From NCBI GenBank assembly GCA_028641055.1, contig CM054057.1, positions 726,178,484 to 726,242,483 on the forward strand: a stretch of DNA of 64,000 nt, given 5' to 3'. Shown in pieces: positions 56,394 through 64,000 of this stretch. Both the position numbers and the translations under genes were made by a program. The stretch is from Alopecurus myosuroides (taxonomy: Eukaryota > Streptophyta > Magnoliopsida > Poales > Poaceae). How positions within the stretch are numbered: position 1 is the first letter of the stretch; each line of letters begins with the position of its first letter. The notes below the pieces were generated by a model. That model was not told the DNA's origin. It did no database searches and worked only from the letters and a program-made list of their open reading frames with translations.

Positions 56394-57369
56394 ACATCCC
56401 CAAGCTGACGAGTAGGTAAACGATAAAAACACAATAATTTCTGAGGTGACATGCTACCAACATAAACTTGATCATCAATAATGTAAAAGCATAAGTAAGC
56501 TTAGATCATTGAACTTAAACACAAGCATGATAAATAGAACTTTAATAATAAAGCATAGCAATCACTTTGCATCATGAGAAGTAACTCAAATAAAAGATCA
56601 TGAATAACAATGCAAAGAAAGATATACGTTTGTTTCAAGTATAGAGAGAACATGTCAAAGTGATATTTCGCTAGTCCTTAAGAGTGGGGCAAAACATAAA
56701 TGCCAGGACACCTTCAAAGTTCATGAGAAAGACTAGAACAAATAATTAGAGAACAAGCAATAACACATCATGAATCAATTAATAATGTTTCTGGGACAAA
56801 TGCACATAAAACTCAGAATGGCAAAAATTCTCTCTTAACCGTGCATAAAGTTAGAAAATGGAGACTCAACATAAAAGTAAAAGAAAGGCCCTTCGTAGAG
56901 GGAAGCATGGATCACTCATGTGCTAGAGCTTTTATTTTATTAAACAGAGGTATAAAAACTTGACACTTCTCCCAACCATCTTTCACAAACCATGGCTAAC
57001 CGAATCCTCGGGTGCCTGCCAACAACCACATACCGTGCAGGAGTGTCTATATTTTAAGAGAGGTGTATGCTTATGTCAACGAATGGTAAACAGAAAATAC
57101 AGTACGTCACAAGCCAACTAGACTTCACAAGAGCGACTCCCATAGAAGGACCCATCTGGGTAGAAGGTCATCAATCTTTTTCTTTTGTTTACACAATTAT
57201 GCTTTGACTGGTAAATCAGGGGCAAAAATAGTGAAGAGAATTTGAGTTATTAATTTGGGGTTAGGCACCCCGCTGCCATCTCTTCTATCATTGGATAAGC
57301 AGATGAAGCCACTTGTACAGGGTGTGAAAGTCCAATTAACAAGTGAGATAACGATTCTCTATTTACGTC
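56394..57369 (-). mobile_element. Internal 3' region of element A', truncated by element C
   Basis: It begins with a reversed, partly mutated polypurine tract (ACATCCCCAAGCT) and aligns with 59805-60770 and, reversed, with 38340-39250. Its end ATTTACGTC lines up with GACGTC near 60773 in B', where B' continues without a break. An insertion of C at that point is therefore the simplest reading. No coding frame is recognised. Confidence 0.75.
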
Positions 57370-58254
57370 TGATGACCCACAAGTATAGGGGATCGCAACA
57401 GTCTTAGAGGGAAGTAAAGCCCAAATTTATTGATTCGACACAAGGGGAGCCAAAGAATATTTATATGCCTTAACAACTGAGTTGTCAATTCAGCTTCACC
57501 TAAAAGTAGACTTTCTCGCAACAATTTATCAGTGGTAACAGTTTTATAGCAGCAGTAGAAATAAAATAACAACAGTAGTAAAATAATAACAGTAGTAGCA
57601 ATCGCGGAAAACAACAGTATGTGAAGTACCGTAGGCATAGACGGAATGGATGGACGGGTGTTGCATGGATAACATAGGTCATGTAATAATATAAATCAGG
57701 AAACATGTAGGCCAACCATAGGCATGTGTTCCAATATAGTCGTACATGCTCGCAATGAGAAACTTGCACAACATCTTTTGTCCTACCAGCCCGTAGCAGC
57801 GGGGCCTCTAGGGAAACTACTTGTAATTAAGGTGCTCCTTTTAATAAGTCACCGGAGCAAAGCGTTAACACTCCGTGAACACATGTGATCCTCACAACAC
57901 ATCCATCCCCTCCGGTTCTCCCAATTTCTGTCACTTTGGGCCTCGGGTTCCAGACAATGACATGTGTAAAACAACTTGCATGTATGATCAAGAAACAATA
58001 TTATACTCATGAAACAATAACATGTTCAGATCTGAAATCATGGCACTTGGGCCCTAGTGACAAGCATTAAGCATAACAAGTAGAAACAACGGTAGAAAAC
58101 ACTAACAATGGATACTAGGCACTATGCCCTAACAATCTGGCATTATTACATGATCGATCTCATCCAATCCCTTACATCCCTCTCAGCTTACATTGGTGTT
58201 TACTCACACATGGACGGGGGAAACATGGATGGTTGATGGAGAAGAGGTGGTGGT
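57370..58254 (-). repeat. Partial LTR of a second Athila-like family (element C)
   Basis: It opens TGATGACCCACAAGTATAGG, which reversed is the 3' end of an LTR I associate with Athila-type Triticeae elements. It differs from the TGATACG family. ACGTC at 57365-57369 would be its left target duplication. It stops where the B' LTR begins, so B' sits inside it. An AAC/AGT-rich microsatellite-like patch occurs near 57545-57600. No coding capacity is seen. Confidence 0.65.
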
Positions 58255-59804
58255 ACATGCTATGTGTTGGGAACCCCAAGAGGAGGGTGTGATGAGTGTA
58301 GCGGTAGGAATTCCCCTCAGTTAAAAACCAAGGCTATCAATCCAGTAGGAGGAAGAGGATCTTTGGAAGGTTGATGCCACTGACGGTGGTGATGGCGCCT
58401 CACCGGTGTCAACAACAACACGAAACCTACACACAACACAACCAAAATACTTTGTCCCAACAGTAAAGTGAGGTTGTCAATCTCACCGGTCTTGCTGAAA
58501 ACAAAGATTAGACGTAACGTGTGGAAAATAGTGTATGCTTGAAGTAAGTAAAGAAAGCAGGAAATTGTAGTGGTTTGTTTAATAGTGTAGGAAAAATGGA
58601 ACGGGGTTCATAGGTTCACTAGTGGTGTCTCTCCATAAAGTACAGCATGCTGGGTGAACATATTACAGCTGGGAAATTGACAAATAAAGGTTGCACAATA
58701 GTGCACATTCATGACATGATACCTAATAATCCAACTGCATTACAACAATATACATAGAACGTAATCCAACTGCATCTATGACTAATAATCCACCCTCAGG
58801 TTCATCCGAACCCCCTTAGGTATTAAGTTGCAAGCAACAGATAACTGCATTAAACAAAGTGTGTAATGTAAGCAATGATTGTACACGCGGGCACTCACAC
58901 CGCTGTTTTCTCCCTAGTGGCAACAACACATCCTCCCCCGTCACGTTTCTGTCACTCGAGCACGGGCGAAAATGAGGCATGAACCCACTATCGAGCATAA
59001 ATACTCCCTCTTGGAGTCACAAGCAACTACTTGGCCAGAGCAACCACTATCAACGGAAAGCATCCAAGATCACAAATATCATATGCAATAAAGACTATAA
59101 TCAACTTAGCATAAGTTCAATATTCACCGGATCCCAGCAAACACAACACATAAAATTGCATAAGATCAATCTCGATCATGTTAGGCAGCTCACGAGATCT
59201 AAACATGGAGGCATATGAGGAGGAGACAACCATCTAGCTACTGCTATGGACCCGTAGTCCAAGGATGAACTACTCACGCATCACTCCGGAGGCAGGCATG
59301 GTGATGGAGAAGCCTCCGGTGATGATTTCCTCTCCGGCAGGGTGCCGGGAGACAGCTTCAGAGCCCCCCTGATCTAGGGTTGACGACGACGGTGGCTGCG
59401 GAACTTTTCGGGGATTTTTTATCAGGTATCTAGGGTTTTCCATCTAGGGGGAATAAATAGGCCAAGGAGGGCCCCACACCACCCCCTGTCATGGTCAAGA
59501 GGGGCACGCCAGACCATGGTGTAGGCCCCCTGGTGCCCCTCTTCAACTCCTCTTCGGTCTTCTGGATGCTTCCGGGGAAAATAGGCACTTCGGGCTTTGT
59601 GGGGTCCAATTCCAAAAATATTTCCAGAACAACTTTTCTAAAATAAAAAACAACACAAAACAGGGAACTGTCACTTGGCATCTTGTTAATAGGTTAGTCC
59701 CGAAAAACATGTAAAAATGACATAAAGAAGGGAGAAAACATGTAGCAATTATCATAATATTATCATGGAGCATCAGAAATTATAGATACGTTGGAGACGT
59801 ATGA
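58255..59804 (-). repeat. 3' LTR of element B'
   Basis: The right end reads GACGTATGA, a mutated form of CGTATCA, directly before the reversed polypurine tract. The left edge is placed by comparison with the start TGATGCTACG at 63339; here it reads ACATGCTATG, so it is uncertain by a few bases. Confidence 0.82.
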
Positions 59805-59819
59805 AGCATCCCCAAGCTT
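59805..59819 (-). promoter_or_regulatory. Polypurine tract of element B' (minus strand)
   Basis: The plus strand AGCATCCCCAAGCTT is the exact complement of the tract at 39251-39265. A hairpin (59824-59843; CCTACTCG and CGAGTAGG) adjoins it. Confidence 0.85.
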
Positions 59820-62757
59820 AGTTCCTACTCGTCCTCGAGTAGGTAAACGATAAAACAACAATTTCTGAGGTGACATGCTACTAACATAATCTTGATCATA
59901 AAAATGTAAAGGAATATGTAAGCTAAGATCATAGCACTTTTAACACAAACATGATAAATAGAACTTTAATAATAAAGCAAATCAATCACTTTTCATCATG
60001 AAGAGTATCTCAAATAAAGGATCATGTATAATAATGCAAAGAAATAAAAACGTTTGTTTCAGGTATAGAGAAAGCATGGCAAAGTGATATTTCGATAGTC
60101 CTTAAGAGTGGGGCAAAACATAAATGCCAGGACACCTTGAAAGTTCATGAGGAAGACTAGAAAAAATAATTTAAGAACACACAATATCCCATCATGAAGT
60201 AATTATTGATGTTTATGGGACATATGCACATAGAACTTAGAATGGCAAAATGCTCTCTCAACAGTGCATAAAGTTAGAAGATGGAGACTCAACATAAAAG
60301 TAAAAGAAAGGCCCTTCGCGGAGGGAAGCAGGGATCACTCATGTGCTAGATCTTTTTATTTTATTAAACAGTGGTATTAAAAGTTTGACACTCCTCCCAT
60401 CCATCTTTCACAAACCATGGCTAACCGAATCCTCGGGTGCCTGCCAACAATCACATACCGTGGAGGAGTGTCTATATTTTGGGAGATGTATGCTAATGTC
60501 AACGAATGGTAAATAGAAAATACATTACGTCACAAGCCAACTGGATTCAGAAGAGTGGCTTCCATGTTAAGTACGCATCTGGGTCAAAGGTCATCCCTTT
60601 TGTTTACACAATTATGCTTTGACGGATAAATCAGGGGCAAAAATAGTGAAGAGATTTTGTGTGTATTAATTTGGGGCTAGGCACCCTGTTGCCACCTCTT
60701 CTATCATTTGGATAAGCGGATGAAGACACTAGTCCAGGGTGTGAAATGCAATCAACAAGTGAGACAAAGATTCTCCATTGACGTCCTCATGAGCAAAAAC
60801 AGGAACATAAAGCAGGAGTAGTTTTGAAAGTTTGAAAGGTAACACATGAGCAATTTACTTGGAGTGGCAGTTAAATACCACATGTAGGTAGGTATGGTGG
60901 ACACAATGGAAAAAACTTTGGTTTAAGGGAGCTGGATGCACGAGTAGAGCTCATAATCAGTACAGGTGGAGGCTAGCAAAAGACTGGGAGCGACCAATCA
61001 AGAGAACATAAGAGCCATAATCATGCATAGCAACATAAACATCATTAACTAAAGCATAAGTGGTATCACAAGTTCAAAACCTAAGTGGTCATGGAGGCTA
61101 TTCGTGACTGGTACATAGTCATAAACATGGTGTGAACATGCACCAAGTCAACCAAATAAATATTCGAAAGAGAATACCATAAATTTATGCTTCCTTATGA
61201 CAATAACAAATCATGAATCTTTCAATGGAATATTAAACACTCTCAGCTATTTGAGGCTATCCATTCTACTCAATATCCACAAGGCTTTAAAACTAAAATA
61301 ACATTTAGCATGGCATTAAAAAGTTCTAGCAACAGTCTATACAAGCTTCTACTTGCACCATTAAAAATTCTACTTTAAACAACAGTTTCTTCTTCCAACA
61401 AGCACCATACAAGATATGTTTTAACAAAAATACTCTTTATGATACAGCAAGCAAATATGAGAGTACTCACATAACACTACTAAAACTAACAGCTCTGATA
61501 AGAGATGCATGCAAAACAGGAGCTACATAAATGCATCAGGCAGACAAAGATTAAGAATACAAAGTATTCACATGGAAAAGCGGAGTGTGTCACTCTCCAG
61601 TAAAAGAATGCCGGGGTCCAACCAAGCTTATTGCAAAAATAAAAACAAACTGAAAGAAAAAATAAAAACAAATTGAAAGAAAAAATAAAAGACGCTCCAA
61701 GTAAAGCACATAAGATGTGACCGAATAAAAATATAGTTTCACTAGAAGTGACCTGATAATTTGTCGATTAAGAAGGGGATGCGTTGGGCATCCCCAAGCT
61801 TAGACGCTTCAGTATTCTTGGAATTTGATGGGATATACCACCGGGGCATCCCCAAGCTTAGGCTCTTCACTCTTCTTGATCACGTCATATCATCCTCTTC
61901 TCTTGACCCTTGAAAACTTCCTTCACACGAAACTTCTCAGAATTTTCTTTAGCAACGTTAGTGCAATCGAAATAATAATTTCACATGGTTCAGTTTCAAC
62001 ACATGCCTAACACTCAAAAACACATTAGCTACTGTCACAACTTCTTTTAAAACTTTTTTCCTCAAAAGAACACCAAAAGAAAGCGATTAAGATGCAAATG
62101 CAATTATTGGCATAAATTTGTTAAAACAGGACAGCAGGTAAAGATGATTTTTTCGAAAATCTTCTGTTGCTCAAATAAAAAAGTGGTCAACCAAGAAAGG
62201 TTGCGTATACATCCCAGTATTACGCACAAAAAAACTCAGTTCATTTTGAATTTTCCGTGATTTTATACGGAATAAACGGTGGAGAGGAGAAATCTGTTTC
62301 CTGCGCAGAAATCCGAAATATAGCCTCAACTTTCCACTAGAGCCTTTACTTTGCTCAACAAAAATACAAAAGAAAAGATACATCGGGGTTGCTAAGGAAA
62401 TAGAAAACACCCAGGTGCAAAGCACACAAAAGAAAACAAAGGAAAACAGGTTGAAAACAGAGAAATAAAATGGGTTGTCTCCCGGTAGCGCTTTTGTTTA
62501 ACGCCTTTCAGCTAGGCATAGAAATCAACTCAAGTATTTTCAAGTGAAGCATTCAAATCAAGATTTGGAAATTATTTAATAATGCATTGTATTTTATCTA
62601 AGTGAGTTTCAGAGCCTCCTCTCTTAGTACTTTTAGTATTACTATCTTCATCAAATAAATTCTCGGGAACAATCCAATCAAAATTCTTTTCTTGGGCTTC
62701 GTGCAGTGCCACCAATTTAAATGGGATTGGTATTTTATCCTCGTTTTCATTATTAGA
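59820..62757 (-). other. Non-coding 3' internal region of element B'
   Basis: This is colinear in reverse with 36660-39250. It includes two internal copies of the polypurine-like motif near 61780-61800 and 61848-61862. No retroviral protein motif is found. At 62500-62757 the minus strand carries frame remnants that seem to continue the ORF ending at 62758 (N-F-D-W-I-V-P-E-N near 62650), suggesting that the ORF was once longer. Confidence 0.7.
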
Positions 62758-63144
62758 TTAAGTTTTTTCTAGAGCACCAACAATGTCTACACATGAGCCA
62801 AGCATATTTAAACGATCAAATACTTTTCTAGCTTCTATAGAAACATCTCCAAATTCTTTAAGCATAGTTTCTAAGATGAAGTTTCTTTTCTCAACATCTT
62901 CAATGTTATTCAAGTTGAGAAACATATGTTTTATTATGGGATGGAGGTTAACAAACCTAGCTTCTAGCATGTGAACTAAAGAAATTGCAGCAGTCTCGTA
63001 AGTGGGAGCAAGTTCTACTACGGATTTTTCCTCAAAGTTATCATGCTTACTAACATGATCAAAGAATTCTTTGATAGTGTCCTTTCCAAGTATAGAACCA
63101 CTTCCTACCGGCAAATCTTTCAGGGTAAACTTAGGGAACAACAT
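62758..63144 (-). CDS. Short ORF of element B', not gag-like, function unknown
   Basis: The frame of 128 codons starts at ATG 63142-63144 (M-L-F-P-K-F-T-L-K-D-L-P-V-G-S-G) and ends TAA. It contains T-I-K-E-F-F-D-H-V, Y-E-T-A-A-I-S-L-V-H-M-L-E and M-L-K-E-F-G-D-V-S-I-E-A-R-K-V-F. It is predicted mostly helical and has no zinc knuckle, protease or pol motif. It bears no visible resemblance to the gag at 34562, although LTRs and 3' region match. I associate similar proteins with Sabrina-type elements, from memory. Upstream in-frame codons to 63363 cover the primer site and are not counted as coding. Confidence 0.6.
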   Translation of the reverse strand: MLFPKFTLKDLPVGSGSILGKDTIKEFFDHVSKHDNFEEKSVVELAPTYETAAISLVHMLEARFVNLHPIIKHMFLNLNNIEDVEKRNFILETMLKEFGDVSIEARKVFDRLNMLGSCVDIVGALEKT

Positions 63145-63315
63145 GATGAAAAATAACAACGTAGTGACAAAAATAACAACTAGAATAAGAACTGATTTTT
63201 TTTGTGTTTCTGATATAAAGAAGCAAAACAATACAAAAAATAAAAATAAGAAAATAAAAAAAATAAAGAGGTTGAGAGTGAGAGACTCCCCTTGCCAGAA
63301 GACTTCTTCCTCCCC

Positions 63316-63328
63316 GGCAACGGCGCCA
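63316..63328 (-). promoter_or_regulatory. Primer binding site, Asp-tRNA type (element B', minus strand)
   Basis: GGCAACGGCGCCA is the exact complement of TGGCGCCGTTGCC at 34378-34390. It lies ten bases from the 5' LTR. Confidence 0.85.
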
Positions 63329-63338
63329 GAAATTTCCT

Positions 63339-64000
63339 TGATGCTACGTGTTGGGAACCCCAAGAGTAGGTTGTGATGAGTGTAGTGGTAGGAATTTCCC
63401 TCAGTTACAAACCAAGGTTATCACTCCAGTAGGAGGAAGAGGAACCTTGGAAGGTTGATGCCACTGATGGTGGTGATGGCGCCTCACCAGTATCAGCAAC
63501 AACGTGGAACCTGCACGCAACACAACCAAAATACTTTGTCCCAATGGTACAGTGAGGTTGTAAATCTCACAGGTTTTGCTGAAAACAAAGATTAGACGTA
63601 TAGTGCGGAAAATAGTGTATGCTTGAAGTAAGTAAATAAAGAAGGAAATTGTAGTGGTTTGTTTAACAGTGTAGGAAAATAGACTGTGGTTCATAGGTTC
63701 ACTAGCGGTGTCTCTCCATAAAAGATAGCATGCTGGGTGAACAAATTACAGCTGGGAATTGAAAAATAAAGGTTGCACCATAGTGCACATTCATGACATG
63801 ATGACTACTATGATATTTAGTGCGGGCATTACAACAATATACATAGACCGTAATCCAACTACATTTATGACTAATAATCCACCCTCAGGTTATCATCCGA
63901 ACCCCCTTAGGTATTAAGTTGGAAGCAACAGATAACTGCATTAAACAAAATGTGTAATGTAAGCAATGATTGTACACGCGGGCACTCACACCGCTATTTT
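63339..64000 (-). repeat. 5' LTR of element B' (cut by window end)
   Basis: It begins TGATGCTACG on the plus strand and matches 58255-58920 closely. The remaining 900 or so bases lie beyond the window. Confidence 0.85.

Larger units (their letters stand above)
58255..64000 (-). mobile_element. Athila-like element B' (minus strand, right end outside window)
   Basis: 3' LTR about 58255-59804, internal region 59805-63338, 5' LTR from 63339 and cut by the window edge. Primer site and polypurine tract are in minus orientation. The LTRs and 3' internal half are of the same family as 32781-40889, but the coding part is a short unrelated ORF. It is inserted in element C. Confidence 0.82.

Noticed and set aside
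61486..62425. Minus-strand hydrophobic frames in element B'
   Set aside because: They come from T-rich non-coding tail sequence and are not preserved in the homologous region 36750-37650.

Overview
The window is plant nuclear DNA from a large, repeat-dominated grass genome, very probably Triticeae (wheat, barley, rye or Aegilops). The evidence is retrotransposon termini and coding types I know from that tribe: an LTR starting TGATACGTCTCCAACGTATC, LTRs containing TGATGACCCACAAGTATAGG, a Maximus/SIRE-type copia element with an extra 3' ORF, chromodomain gypsy elements with 4-6 kb LTRs, and a CACTA transposase. No ordinary host gene, rRNA, tRNA gene or CRISPR array is visible. Family names are recalled by resemblance, not by database search.

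The layout is a stack of nested insertions. A CACTA transposon (about 50198-54829 visible, plus strand, broken TNP2-type transposase) was entered by a Ty1/copia element (1-50197, plus strand, 5' LTR cut by the window edge). The copia gag gene was then hit twice. The first hit is a Ty3/gypsy chromovirus of Tekay/Del type (1429-31973, direct repeats AACTC at 1424-1428 and 31974-31978). The second is an Athila-like gypsy element (32781-40889, repeats AGCAC/ACCAC). The chromovirus was itself hit in its 3' LTR by a non-coding large retrotransposon derivative, a LARD (15930-31728, minus strand, repeats TTGTG at 15925-15929 and 31729-31733). To the right, 54830-64000 holds minus-strand Athila-like material in which three elements appear nested (A' at 54830, C at 57370, B' at about 58255), running off the window.

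Functionally these are autonomous-type elements (chromovirus gag, protease, RT, RNase H, integrase, chromodomain; copia gag, protease, integrase, RT, RNase H, extra ORF) and parasites of them (the LARD; an Athila-like element with gag and protease only; an Athila-like element with a different short ORF). All coding regions carry stops or frameshifts, so every copy looks dead here.

The most interesting signal is inside the LTRs. The chromovirus LTR and the LARD LTR are so diverged that most of their length does not obviously align. Yet both carry, in the same order, an 81-82 base exon-like block ending at a GC-type splice donor (CCAG/GCAAG), an intron-like stretch of about 1.2-1.3 kb, a GTAC-rich stem-loop about 30 bases before an acceptor, and a phase-1 terminal exon-like block of 68-71 bases ending in a stop codon. 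This looks like a split gene carried within LTRs. Other observations are a degenerate 272-codon ORF upstream of the chromovirus gag, tRNA-like polymerase III boxes in its LTR, recurring stem-loops in the LARD, and clusters of a near-palindrome GCGGTA(G/C)TACCGC both in the copia LTR and ahead of its extra ORF.
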